DNA from: Lithospermum erythrorhizon
Taxonomy: Eukaryota; Streptophyta; Magnoliopsida; Boraginales; Boraginaceae
Reading direction: 5' to 3'
Length of the DNA stretch: 64,000 nucleotides
NCBI GenBank assembly: GCA_019722365.1
Contig: JADFUC010001680.1
Span: 1 to 64,000, forward strand
The notes below the pieces were generated by a model that was given only the letters and a program-made list of their open reading frames with translations, ran no database searches and had not been told where the DNA came from. Both the position numbers and the translations under genes were made by a program. This document shows, piece by piece, positions 35,338 to 48,665 of this stretch (the first letter of the stretch is position 1; each line of letters begins with the position of its first letter).

Positions 35338-38300
35338 ATGTCCTCCAACAGCCCAACCCCAACCCCAACGCCACCCTCCAGCTCGAAATCAATAACCCAA
35401 ACAGTAAACGGGTCGCACCACTTGGCAATCCAAGGGTACTCCCTAGCGAAGGGGATGGGGGTAGGGAAACACATCGCGTCGGAGAATTTCAGCGTTGGGG
35501 GGTACCAATGGGCGATTTACTTTTACCCAGATGGTAAAAACCCCGAGGATAATTCCACGTATGTGTCGGTTTTTATAGCGTTGGCGAGTGAAGGGAGTGA
35601 TGTTAGGGCGTTGTTTGAACTCACTTTGCTTGATCAGAGTGGGAAAGGGAAACATAAGGTTCATAGCCATTTTGATCGATCTCTTGAATCTGGTCCTTAT
35701 ACCCTCAAATATCGCGGCAGCATGTGGTAATTTTTTATTTATTTACTTAGTTGAACACGAAAAATAGAACTCAGCTGAAACGTACTATAATGGTACGTTT
35801 GGATTGAGGTGAATCGAGGATTGGGTAGAACATGGAAATTAACCTAGTTAGGGTATTTCATTCCAGATGAATGTTTTAAAATGTTTTTTAGATATTTTTT
35901 ATTTTATTTTCGGAATCAATGAGGGTGAACCATATTAAAAATGAGTGAGTTGAGGGTCAATGGAGGTGAATGTATTCACCTAGATGAAACAAATTTTGCA
36001 ACCCGAAGCTTGCTGAAATTCACGGACTATAAAAGATTGTCGACGTTTTAGTTTTTGATTGTTGAATTTTATAATTTTGAATTGGAGTATTGTCCTATGA
36101 GAGCCAAAGAGTTGATATTCTATGGCTCTTGATATAATGAAATAAATCAAAATGGTTCGCCAGACTACCTATCCTTCAAGTAGTGTATAGTTGTTTGCAT
36201 TTACTTTGCTAATTCGAAATAGTCTCATTGTTATCACATGGTAACGCCAAGATACTATTTGGCCCCCCATTATTCCATTTAGGCAGGCGCTTTTAAACAA
36301 ATATCAAGGTTGATGGGTATTTTGATTCGAACTCATTATTTTATATATGTTTGTGGTACTATTTTAAGCGTGATTGTGATCCGAAGTCAAGATTTTACAT
36401 TTTTATGGTTTTGGAAATAATGGAATAAATTAAGATACTCAATACATATGTTTTTTATCTATCAAGGGGTTTAAGTAGAATAGTGAGCCTGCGACTTCAT
36501 TTTAGGTCAATCTCGTAAAACAAACTCCTTGTTTCCATATGGGTAAGGTTGTGTAGTAATGCGGACACATTCTCATAGCTTCCTTCTCTCAGAAGCATTG
36601 GAGCATATTGATGTTGAATTTTTAATTTTGAACTTGAGTATTTTTATATATATTGTGTGTAATATTTGGTGAAAGATTTATGAAATGCTAGTGTAAGGTT
36701 TGTTGATTTTGACTGTTGAAAAACAAAATGTACTATGTTTTTGTAATGTAGGTAGTATTATTTTATGCATGCTGATCGTTATAGCAATGTATCGTATTTG
36801 AAATCTTGTGAATTATGTATAATTTGGTCCAAAGTGGCTGATGGAAGTGGCCAAGTTTGTGTGTTTTTTATGATAAACGATGCATTATTGATAACTGAAA
36901 AGAAACATAGTTCAGTACAGAAACTAAGGTCTCCAACTCGGAATCTGTCACTGTAAGACATATTCCTATCGTACAGATCGAAAACCTTTCTCAATATTAG
37001 CTGTTATGATAGGATGTTGCGAAGTCTATCGGTTCCTCAGGTTGTCTGATAGAGTCCCCTTTCAGTGCCTTGTTCCCTTGAAATAATATGTCCCAGAGGC
37101 ACACCAACCGTAACATGAATTTTTATCGCCTCATCTCTAAAAAATATTCAAAGATGTCTTGACAAATTCCTGTGGCAAGGGGTGAGTATTCATCAATTGA
37201 CACACTCCCACAGAGAATGAACGGCTCTGGATTATATGCACCTCGGTCTCTGGATTCTGGCCTTATTGTTGTGTGTTTTTTTTTTTTGCTTTGGCGTTAC
37301 TCATCTAGTTAGTAAGTCTCTCTGTAGGCTTGCTTGGTGAAGTATACTTCTTATGATAAATTCAGTTAGTGAATTTATAAATATTATTGTGGGTATCAAC
37401 GGATTTTCTATAATTTGTAAGTTTATTTACTTTCTATAACATATGTGACATTCCCAATTTGTGACATATTATGAAAAGCGAATCACATAATCTAACATAA
37501 TATTTCTGCAAATATTCAGGTTTCACATCTAATTACCTTCTGAATGGGAAGTGTTGTTTACTGTAGAGTAGCGAGTTTAGAAGAGGATTACCTAAGATAA
37601 TTCCATTACATACTTGATTGAGAATGCAAATAGCATCTAGTAGTTGATTTGGACATCCCTTGATCAGGAGCATCAAGCTGTCTAAAAAGAGTAGCATCTC
37701 CATCAAAATATAAATGGGACCTTCCCCGGAAGAAATGTTAACTTACTTCTGAATTCACATTACTTTGAATTTATATTATAGAATTCATGCCAATAGGAAC
37801 TACACATCAAGTACTTATGTCATAATTTTAGACATTGAAAACAGAAAGTGAATAAGATTAATTTGGGGCAAAATCGAGTTTTGTAAATTGATTAATGAAA
37901 CCAGTTTTTTGTTGATGGGGCTAGTATAATTGATTGGAAGCTTTCCAGACCTTCATGAGTTTATTTAATAAAAACTACAATTGGAATTAAAGGAGTTACT
38001 TTGTCTGTTTTTATTATGTCTTGGTCCTAGTGATTCTCATAGTGGTTTGTTTATAGAAGACTTGAGTCAGATAACCAGTGAATTTTGTTTCGTTATACAC
38101 CTTTTTGGTGCTGTGAGGCACAATAAACTTTATTAATTCAAAGCTTTGAAGGATTCCAAATTATTGATTACTTGATATATTTTGTTGAGTGATCATAACT
38201 TACTTGTATACTGAGAAGATGTGTTTTTCATTCAGTCACTAACTTCTAGTCATCTTATACTTTGTATTTGTCCATATACAGGGGATACAAACGTTTCTTT

Positions 38301-40347
38301 CGGAGAGCTATGCTGGAGAGCTCAGATTATCTCAAGGATGATTGCTTGAAAATTAATTGCACAGTAGGAGTTGTGGTCTCTGACCTAGACTGTTCAAGGT
38401 TACACTCCATTCAAGTCCCAGATTCTGACATTGGGTCACATTTTGGCATGCTTTTAGAAAGTTTGGAAGGTTCAGATGTTGTGTTTGATGTGTCTGGCGT
38501 AAAATTTCATGCTCATAAGCTGGTATTGGCTGCACGATCGGCAGTGTTTAGCGCTGAACTTTTTGATGGAATGGATGAGGATAATAAAGAAATTGTCATT
38601 TCTGATATGGATCCAAAGACCTTTAAGGTAAAAACAATTATAATTCTCATTCTTATTATTGTTAATGTTAATTTTGTTGGTTTTTGACATTTCAACACCA
38701 TATTATATTGATTTAATTTCTCTGTTGAACTTGTCAAACAGGCTATGCTGCACTATCTATACAGAGATAAACTTGCTGAAGACGAACTCGCAGAATCCAA
38801 TTCTTCTGTTGATTGTGTGGCTGACACGTTAACAGCTAAGTTGCTAGCAGCAGCTGATCATTACGATTTGGGAAGACTCAGGCAGATTTGTGAATCCCAT
38901 CTCTGCAAAGATATCTCTGTTGACTCTGTTTCCCGAATTCTTGCTCTAGCAGACTGTTACCATGCTACTGAATTAAAAGCTGTCTGCCTACGATTTGCTG
39001 CTGAAAACCTAGCAGGTATAAATTCTCTTCATTCTCTTTCACTTTATCTGCCTTCATATATCGTCTTATTACTGAACCAAACCTAATGATAACCTGTACG
39101 GCTTACCTGTATTCCTGGTGGATTCAATGTCGTTTGTGGCAGATTTTGTCACCTTAACTTATAGTTTTTCCAATATCAAAGAAACATCACAAAGGTTCTG
39201 GATTTTGGTTTTGATTGTATAGCGTGCAATGATATTGCCATATTATAAGCATTGATTGAAGATCTTAAAGCATATCATGGTACTCATAGCTCTCTTTCTT
39301 TGCTGATTCCAATGTCGAAGAAACTTTTGAGTTGCAATTGATTGGAATAGGTTTCTGCAAATTTTGTATGGGGATCTTAGTCTGCCTGTGTTGTTATAAA
39401 CTATGATCTCTTAATTGATAGTGCTAACATGAAATTGTACGGGGGTATATAAGCATGGGTCCCACAACTATCATACAAAGCATACTCTTGATCCAACATA
39501 GATTGGAATTACTTGTATGTATATAATCGATCCCACTTAGCGAGATATGACTTGGTTTGGTTGTGATTTATAGCATACTCTTGAGCATATCAAAGATAAT
39601 TTTTTCAATTAAAAATGTCATAATTTAGGTACAACTATCCGTAAATTTTCCATTTCAACCATTTTAGCTCTCTCTAATTCTAATTATTTATATTTCCTGC
39701 TTTTGTGATTAATAATTAACTGCAACCAACTTTAAAAATATGCTACTAAATAATTTTATGAAAATAACAGGGTTAAAGGCAACCGATGACACTTGTTTTA
39801 CATTGTTTTTATTGTTGACTTGTGTTTAATAGTAAAAATAATCCATGAAGCTCCCTTGGTCCCTTAAATGCCTACAAATATGTAGTTTTACAAGATATAT
39901 AGTCAGTTAATATGTATAACCCTAACCCTTTTGCCCATCTTCCTCCCCTAAACCAAATCTTCATCCCACACCCCAAGAAAAAATATGGAATGATTTCACA
40001 GATCTGAGTACCTTGAAGAAAATTGCCCATCTCTGTACTTTTTGGCTTCTTCGTTTTCTTCAAAATAATACAGAGTATTGTAAAATAGCTTCTGAACAAC
40101 TACAATTCTGTTTCCTTAATCTTGTGTTTCTAATTTCCTATTCTGCAATTCATCTGCAGCTGTAATGCGGTCTGATGGGTTTGAGTACCTTAAAGAAAAT
40201 TGCCCGTCTCTGCAGTCAGAGCTCTTAAAGACAATCGCTGGTTGTGAGGAGGAATGTAGCAGTGGAGGGGGTAAGTCGCAAAGTGTTTGGGCTCAGCTAT
40301 CTGATGGTGGTGATACCAATGGCCGGAGAGTACGGCAACGAACTTGA
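35338..40347 (+). CDS. BPM: MATH-BTB protein (BPM), Cullin3 substrate adaptor
   Basis: Four exons: 35,338-35,726, 38,282-38,627, 38,742-39,015 and 40,160-40,347. All have GT-AG borders and join in frame to 398 aa, the usual length for plant BPM proteins. After a Ser/Thr/Pro-rich start, the MATH domain covers about 20-160 ([76 protein letters not shown]). The BTB domain covers about 185-310 ([46 protein letters not shown]), followed by a BACK-like helical tail ([35 protein letters not shown]). In this family BTB binds CUL3 and MATH binds substrates such as AP2/ERF factors and class I HD-ZIP proteins for ubiquitination. Intron 1 is 2.55 kb. The gene looks intact. Confidence 0.95.
35793..35996. 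mobile_element. Possible MITE in BPM intron 1
   Basis: GTTTGGATTGAGGTGAAT at the left and, inverted, GTTTCATCTAGGTGAAT at the right form an imperfect terminal repeat around about 200 bp. Starts of the form TACGTTTGGATTG occur in PIF/Harbinger-type MITEs. No clear target duplication. Confidence 0.35.
40001..40036 (+). repeat. Partial copy of BPM exon 4 within intron 3
   Basis: The intron string beginning GAGTACCTTGAAGAAAATTG at about 40,007 matches the exon 4 string GAGTACCTTAAAGAAAATTG at about 40,181. The match continues through CCCATCTCTG versus CCCGTCTCTG, about 30 bp with two differences. The copy has no acceptor-donor pair that would keep frame and is probably a decayed local duplication. 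Confidence 0.6.
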
Positions 40348-41780
40348 TTTAGATTCAGGTGACTGACCACAACTTTATTGTACTATAAAGATTGAAGTGA
40401 ATCCTTGAGTTGCACTTTATAGGAAGTAAAACATGTTCTATAGCTTTTCATAGATGTCATTTTAGATGAGTTGCAGCAGTATTATTGTGTAAGAATGTTT
40501 TTCATTGTAAAAAGATAATGAATTGCTTTGTATTTCATTGATTTACATGTATCTATCTGACAAGCTATGTTGTTACTTGTTAGTGCAAGAGTGTTTTTGA
40601 TTTACTTGTGCTTAACACTAAGATTTGAGATTTTTCAACTGAGCATGTGGAATTAAAATTGGAAGAAAGTTTGAGCTTGTGAAAAAAGGATCTTAAAAGT
40701 TAATTTTGACAAAAAAGTGTGAAACAAGGATCCCAAGTTCAAACACATATGTGGTAAATACTCCATTCTTATCTTTAAAAGATGTTTTATACTTATAAAA
40801 AAAAAGATGTTTTTTGTTGTTTTGCTAGTTGATACACATTACATAACTTGTTCTTCTCGATGTTGATTTTAGACAAATCGGAAACATTTTAATATATAGA
40901 TAATCTTGACAATAAGTTTATATGAACATGACCGAGTCTTCTACGACATGATTATATTCACCCTACGTCTTTTTTTTTTTTACTTATCGTTTAGACTTCT
41001 CTCTTTATGGCGCCACCCCTACCAATCTTCTCTACCACAATTACCAATAATCAACCACCCCCTCTAACAGAGAGCATAAATTGAGCAATAACCAAGTTCA
41101 AATTGATAATAATTGAGCCCAAAGTATGAGAATAATTTGCCCCAAAAGTGAACTTAAATCGCGCAAAAATGTTCATAATTTAAGTTGCGTCAATTTGTGG
41201 ACCAAATTTCAATTTCAAGGATTAAATATGCAACACTTACTAAGACCAAAGTGTAACTTGTCTATACTTATTGAGATTGAATTGACAAGTAACTTTATGC
41301 ATATGTGACGTCTATGCAACTTGACCATACTTATTGAGACTAAATATTATATTTTTATGTTTAATCAATTTAATTAAATTATGTTCAATCAAAAGACTCC
41401 AAGTGACACTAGTGTTTATTAGAGCTAGACATGTGGTAATTAAAGTTTCAGATAGCTTCTCCAATTAAAATCGGATACATAAAAAGTAGGGTTTTCCAAC
41501 AACTATAGGTGCCTAAATGTATGACCGTTGTATACCCATGTAAACTTTCAGAGACCCTGTTTGTTAACTGAAACTAAAAACCGACGACTTAAATTGAATG
41601 ATCGAAATCAATTATAACCGAATCAATCGAAAATATTTGGGCTTGTTTGATAACACCAAAGAAAAAGATTTAAATCAGCTAGACAAAAACTTTCCCCTAC
41701 TCTATTTCATTTATTTAGATGCATCATATATTAAATAAATAATATCAATAGATAAATATATTATAAATATTAAATATGAT
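40348..41780. other. 3' flank of BPM, intergenic
   Basis: AT-rich sequence with no supported gene. The small plus frame at 41,126-41,308 has no recognisable domain. Confidence 0.5.
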
Positions 41781-41799
41781 TACTAAAATATATTATTAA

Positions 41800-41966
41800 T
41801 TATTAGTAGTTATTATTATCATTAATTATAAGAATAATAATAATACGGCTAATTAATTCTTATTATTATAATAATTATTATTAATATTATCATTATTACT
41901 ATAATTATTTTATTATTAATATTATTATTATTAATATAATTATTTTTTATTTTATTAATATTATAC

Positions 41967-42006
<40 letters not shown>

Positions 42007-42463
42007 TTGTTATTACTATTACAATTTTACTCAATTTGTTATTATTATTATTTTTATTAGTATTATTATTATTATCAATTTTATTATTATTATTATTATT
42101 ATATTTAGAATTATTATTATTATTATTATTTTCATTTTTATTATTCTTATTGTTAATATTATTATTATTTTTATAATTTTATTTTTATTTTCTGTTATTA
42201 TTATTCTTTATTTTTATTCTATTTATTATTGTTATATTTATTATTATTAATTATTATTATTATTATATTTATTATTATTATTATTATTATTATTTTTCTT
42301 ATTATTATTATTATTTTTATTATTCTAATTATTAATATTATTATTTTTATTATTATTATTATTATTATGATTATTATTCTAATTTTTATTCTTATTCTTA
42401 TTATTATATTTGTTATTACTAATTTTTATTATTTTATATTTATTATTGTTATATTTATTATTA

Positions 42464-42494
<31 letters not shown>

Positions 42495-42776
42495 TTCTTA
42501 TTATTATTATTTTTATTATTCTTATTATTAATATTCTAAATAATTTTATTATTTTATTTTGATTATTATTTATTTATTTTATTATTATTACTATTATTTT
42601 AGTTATATTATTATTATCATTTTAATTATCATGTTTATTTTTATTTTATTTTTATTATTTTTGTTATTATTTTTGTTATTATTATTATTATTATTATTTT
42701 TATTATTCTATTATTAATATTTTATTTTATTCTATCATTATTATTATTATTATTATTATTACATATTATAATAATA

Positions 42777-42778
<2 letters not shown>
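41800..42778 (+). repeat. Kilobase-long TTA/ATT-rich microsatellite field
   Basis: Almost 1 kb of TTATTATTA-type repeats interrupted by TTTTTA, TTCTTA, AATATT and similar variants; G and C are nearly absent. The 100-codon Ile/Leu/Phe frame at 42,229-42,531 is simply translated repeat. Confidence 0.95.

Positions 42779-42824
<46 letters not shown>
42779..42824 (+). repeat. (AC)23 microsatellite
   Basis: Perfect AC dinucleotide run of 46 bases directly after the TTA field. Confidence 0.97.
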
Positions 42825-42827
<3 letters not shown>

Positions 42828-43231
42828 AATGGAGGTTGCTTGAAATGTGAAGAAATTAGCTGAGGAGTAAGTGATGTAAATTTGACTTTATCACTTCTGA
42901 CTTTTTTAAGAGGAGAAAAATAAGTAGAGAATTTTAACTTAAAATTTTGTTAAGAATTTTGATAAGTACTTAATTTATTAAGTACTTAAAATAATTCATT
43001 AATAAATAAATTTAATAAATTAAGTGCTGAATTAATTAAGTTTAGTGCTTAATAGATTTCACAAGCACTCCCTAAATGTGCAACACTTACTGTTGAACCA
43101 GCACAACGTGATCATATTTACTGGACCAAATTAACAATTAATAGTATATGACTTAGAAAATGAGGAAATTAAAAGAATTTTTCTTAATAAAAATAGACCA
43201 AATGGGTCAACGAATAACACGTAAAAATATA

Positions 43232-43499
43232 CTGCCTCCATCCTCAAAATAGTCCAATTTCATTTAACAGTACAATTGGCAAAATCAAAATACTTCGGGA
43301 ACTTAGTCGGCACATTTAGTTTCCTTTTAATTTAAAATATCATGTTAATAATAATAATAATATATGTTGTAAATACTATCTTTAAAATAATTATTCACCA
43401 AATATTATAAATATAAAAAATTAAGTTTAAAATTTAAAAAATTAATCATCAAAATTTAAAATTAAACAATCTTTTTGAAATATATAAACCGGAAGGTAG
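43232..43499. mobile_element. Stowaway-type MITE
   Basis: TA-CTGCCTCCATCC at the left and CCGGAAGGTAG-TA at the right form imperfect inverted ends with TA flanks (43,230-43,231; 43,500-43,501). 268 bp, no frame. Confidence 0.6.
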
Positions 43500-43501
43500 T
43501 A

Positions 43502-46500
43502 GTGTTTACATTGAAAAATGGAAATAAATATAAATAAATTGAATGGTGTTAATAACTTAGTGTGTGTAGTTTGTTATGGAGTAGCATCATGACCATCAAA
43601 TCTAAATTACAAAAATATCTGTAACTGGTAGAAATTTTTATTATTTATAAATATGTGCATTAACAACGAAACCCCTTTCGGTAAATTCTATTCGTGGCAT
43701 GTTTTATCAAACGATGTATGCCCGACTATCTCTCTAAACGGACGGCCGACCGCTTTGGTATTGCTGACTTGATTTGATATAGTCTCGACTGGGACTTGAT
43801 TTAGGTATCTATTCGCGTCAATTTGTGCTCGACCAAGCATGCGGGATCCCAATCGACTCGACGGCGCCAGATCGCTGCATTTAATCCCAAGCATGGAGTT
43901 GGATTTCAGGTTGTAATCGTCAGATGATCCTAAGTCGATAGATTTGTGCTTACAATCGCTGTGGGCCATCCTAAGATGGATACGTATTCAGAACCAATTT
44001 GGACGTGAGATCGATAGAGTCCGACCTACGCGATCCTAGATCGATGTAAGACTTAGTCTGAGACTCGTCGTTGACTTTGATACGGTCCTGACGGGAAAAG
44101 CCTTGGACTACGTGCTCGCATTAATCTTGTTTTAATGATGACTTAAACATTGATTTACCATTCAACATGTGTGCTTAAGCATTTATTTTATAGGCATTTA
44201 GAAAGGTATTTGTCGAACGTAGAATCGATTGTCATATCGTTGGTAAAGATCAAGGCTTTGAAGGCATCAAGAAAGTCAGCGATCCCCGCATGCTTTTGTA
44301 TCAACGAGCTGAAAAGATCAAGTACGTGACGATGATTAGATTAACCACACTCGCTATCGAGGACTAAAAGCTTAACGGAAAGAATGTCGTTGAAGACGAA
44401 GAGTCGATCATTCAACGGCCATGACAGTATCTAAGAATGCAAGGTTGACATGTTAATCAAAATCGAAGAGATGAAAGCCTCAAATCAAGCCGGAACTTAG
44501 AGATTAAAGGCTAAAGAAGGAGCACACAAAATATTTGATAAATTGCTCAAGAGGAAAATTCATCTCCAACATACTAAATATTCATATTCAAAGGAGATTC
44601 AAACAAGCTTTAATATCACATCTACCCAATGTGAATTCATACAAGCTTCAATTTATTATCTACTCATTAAGGAGTTGTGTGTTAAGCAAACATTTGTAAT
44701 TCAATTGTAGCTCATTGAGGAGAATTTTAGCTTGGAATAAAACTACCATCTCTATTTCTATAAAGAGATATCCCATTAATTTATGATTTGATCTTCATAC
44801 TAGAGCCTCGGTGGTCCGGGAGGCGCATGAGGCTTACTCGTGTTGGGGAATCTGGGAGATTGTCAGAAGGCTGAAAAGGTGCTCGACGGTAGCTGAGCAG
44901 ACTGACTTGATTGGGTCAAATCCTGGAGATTCCTTTGCCCCAGCTGCAGACTCAAGAGTTGAAACTCTAGGTCAGCGTCAGTTCTAATGAGGAGTTAAGA
45001 GTCAGACTGCCTGATCTCACCAACTTTAAGTACCACTAGTGGATTTCTAGTGAAAGTTCTCAAGGAAGCTCTGTCGATATAGATTAATAACTTCAGAAAA
45101 CACCGCTTCGAGTTTGTATCTTTCCCTACTCTTTACTTTATTGTTTATATTATTTATATGCTGTAATCGCTAGATTCTCATATATGCTCGAATGTGATAT
45201 GACTAAGTGTATTTACATAATTGTTTAAAACGAAGATTAATTAAATTTGTAGTTTTCTATATCTCCATAATAGGTTGGATCAATCGATCTTAATTATTTA
45301 TTTTGCATTGGTTAAATTATATTATTTGCTTGATTTGTATTTGCTATCAGGTTTCATATATCAAATCAAACATTGTTTAAAGTGGGACGTTAATAATATT
45401 TAGCCTATTCGCATTTGTTTACAAATTGCTAAAGAGTATCTCGTGAAATTTGTATTAACTTTCTTAAAGTCGAAAACGTCAAAGACCTTTAAACCTTAGT
45501 CCACTTCTGTCGTCATATAGGCTAATGCCTTAACAACAGATAAATTGCATGACTATTCAACTTGATTTTGGTCTGGGCTTAAGTTGTCGGATTCTAGACT
45601 GATTTGGCCATGTCTAGCTTAGGTTTCGCAGCTGGGATTACATACTGACCGAGTCAAAAGTTTAATTGATTATTCCCGATCTTCAAGTGCTATCGTCGAT
45701 ACGCCAGATCACAAGCAGTGACGCTTCAGCCTACTCCAGATTTCCTAACAAATGCACAGGGGCTATGTGCTTATATCCCGCCTATGATTTACTATAAGGG
45801 CCTCAGGGCTTAATCCTCGTAGTGATTTTAACTTACGAGATCCTCACCATCGACCTTTCACGCTTGGTCTTGATCTGAAACCATCAAGGCTGCAAGCATT
45901 CAACTCAGGCTTTGTACTAGGTGCCTATTTTGGTACGGTTGAAGATTTTTGTATTCTTCACCGCCTTCCAATTTGTGCACCCGCCTAGGCTTATAGGTCA
46001 AGATTGGAATGTTTTGATGGTTTTTCTCGAAAGAACAATCTTCGAGGCTTTTTACAAGAATACCGCAGAAGTTCTTTTTATGCTAAATTCTCTCTGTGAG
46101 ATCTTTGTTTGTATTTTTTTGATCAATGTGATGATTTTCGCTATATGGAGCCGGGGGCATGAGGCTTTATGGCTTTCTTTCTCCATTGGTCATCCATGAT
46201 CACCCGATCTTGATCATCTGGAATTTGAGACAAAATCAGCCTGTCAGAATTTTATGGAATTACTTTGTACCTACTTCCAAGCATGGGCACCTATGTGAAA
46301 TAAGAAGAAAAGTCTGATTCTTTTTTAGGTCAAACTTATTTTCATACACCGACTCTTTTGGAGTCTTATTTCCTAAAATCGCTCTTTCTGTGAGTTTATT
46401 TTAAGCCCGGCTCGGAATTTCCATTACAAAATATCGAAAATAATGTAATAAAATTAGGAATTTTCGAGTCCTTATGTTTAACTAACATTTAATTCGGAGC

Positions 46501-46793
46501 TATTTTTTCGGGAATCCTCATTTGAATTTAAAAATTCTAGATAACGATAAAAACCCCTAATTTAATTTCACTAATTTCGTGGGCTTAATTTTAGAACCTT
46601 ATTATTTTATACCAGATTGTGGAGAATTTGAATCAAACCCCAATTGTCACTTGTAGTTCGTGTAATCAATTTCTTCATTTAATCGATTTTACCCATTAAA
46701 ATAAATCGAATTTATTTAAATTTATTTATTAAATTCGACTGCTCTTAAAGATTAAGGCTCCATTAGTCCACCCCATAATTTATGATAACTTAG
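43502..46793. other. Degenerate retrotransposon-derived sequence
   Basis: No complete gene. ORFs on both strands (a 93-codon minus frame at 43,688-43,969 and a 92-codon plus frame at 45,921-46,199) show no known domain. The character of 44,100-45,600, with repeated AAGTCGATCA-type motifs, resembles LTR and leader sequence of a large plant copia element, but no paired LTR could be defined. Confidence 0.35.
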
Positions 46794-48665
46794 TGTAGAC
46801 ATCGAAAATTTATCAAAAAATAATTGAATTGATTAAGACTTAATTAATAAAATTAATTCAAGAGTTTTAACCACTAAAAATATTATGTCGATTAGGTTCT
46901 CGAATAAAACCCTAAACCCTCTTATCGAACAAGGGTTTAAAGAAATCAAGCCCCCGGAATTAATCAAGTAAAAAAATAAGTATTAATTAACCCTAAGCTT
47001 GAACTCGGGGTCAAGGTTTCGAGAAAATGTTTCATTAAATGTCAATTAAAATAGTAATAAACCCTAATTTTGTAAATTAATTCAAATTTATATTGAGATT
47101 CCGAAAGCCACGCTACCAAAACGAAGAATCTAAAAATCACTTAGCTCCAAACGAAGACTTGGTGAAAGGCTTTTGGTTCAAAATCAAGACCACGAAAGTT
47201 ATGCTGCAAAAAATTAAGATTCCAAAAGTCAGCAGGTGCAAATCAAGGCTCCAAAAGGTCCGGGGTCATTACGAATGTTAATTTTAAAAAGAACCTGCAA
47301 CCTTCTTGTACGAAAGAGGCGCCCCAAAATACTTCTTCTTGGAGGAAAAGTACTTCCAAATTATCCGACACCAGACTACTGCACCAAGATCCAATTGAAT
47401 CAAACAGCACCGTGATCGCATTCACGCCCCAAAACCTATAAATACCCCCCGTCTCCCCCTCCCTTAGCTTCCAAATAAATTAATCACTGCACACCCACAA
47501 AACAACATTCCACCACCAAAAACTCCCCGAGAAAATATAGAGAAAAAAAATCTCTAAGAATTTTACCAGCAAACACCACGCGATGGTCAGAAACACTTCC
47601 GTGTTAGGCGCCTGAATAAAGATTATCGACACGCAATAATTATCTGCCAGCAAAACTGGTAATCCTAATAAAAAGTTTATCATTAACGTCAATATCTGAT
47701 TGCTGCCCAGCCCCTCGATTATTCAAAAACTGGATGACATCCATGTAAATTTCGTCCATTAATCAAATCCTGCATAAGGTGGAATAACCGAGCGCTTAGT
47801 CCCTATATAAATGGATTATAAAGGGAAATACGCTACTAAAGCATCGTGGTTCATTGACTATCATCAATCAAAGGCCGGGAACTTCCACCTTCATACCGAA
47901 CATCACTTACATCAACAAGTCAAGCATGTCATAAGAATCTAAGTAACGCCACTCAGCCTTAACCAATTCCAACAGAGGTTCCCAGCTGCAGGCCACAATC
48001 TCAATTAAGTCCCAAGCCGGCACTCAAATCTCACTAAGTCCCACACGGGTCATATCCCTTAAATCCCCTCTACAAAGAACAAGTCACAAGTGCCGCTTCT
48101 GTAGAGCATACCATAGCTAAACGCCGCTTCCTATCACCCAGCATACAGCTCGAAACTCGAAACCAAATCGTTGTCATATCAAGGCACTAAGTTCCATCAA
48201 AGCATGTCGTCTCAAGCCACCTAGTCCACCACAGCTGAAGCATTAAACCCAAAAGTCCGGAGGTCAGAGGTTTATCCAGCCTACGATGTCCCACCAAAGA
48301 ATACTCAAAGAAATCAAGACAGCCAGAACGCCAGTAGTAGTCCGCCAAGTCCAACATAGACCGGAGATCAAGTCCAAAACCCAAGATCAATTCCATACAA
48401 CCAACAGAGAATGTTTCTACAAGCTTACGGCCCGACCATATCCAAGCAATGCACTAACTCACCCATCATGACCAAGACATCTATCCACCGCCCAAAGCTC
48501 CTATCCATCCAGCTCAAGTCGCCCAAGTACGCCAAATCGCCTGTCAATACCAAATCAAGGTCAAAATCAAAGCCAGTCTTTACATCTCGTTAGAATCGCC
48601 ACCAAATACTTAGTGGATCCATAGTTTAGATACCGATCCTCTTCGATTTGATAAAACCCGTGAGC
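46794..48665 (+). repeat. 5' LTR of the LARD-like element
   Basis: Begins TGTAGACATCG. Carries a TATA box at 47,437-47,444 and a CAACATTCCACCACCAAAAA block shared with the other LTR at 50,860. The right end near 48,665 is inferred from where the similarity to the 3' copy stops. Confidence 0.7.
47437..47444 (+). promoter_or_regulatory. LTR TATA box (5' LTR)
   Basis: CCTATAAATACCC, conserved at the matching place in the other LTR (50,798-50,805). This marks the likely retroelement promoter and the U3/R border just downstream. Confidence 0.65.

Noticed and set aside
38262..38687. 141-codon ORF as a separate gene
   Set aside because: It is BPM exon 2 with intron at both ends; splice borders join it to exons 1 and 3.
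42229..42531. 100-codon ORF rich in Ile, Leu and Phe
   Set aside because: It is translation of the TTA/ATT microsatellite; no Cys, Gly or charged residues and no gene signals.
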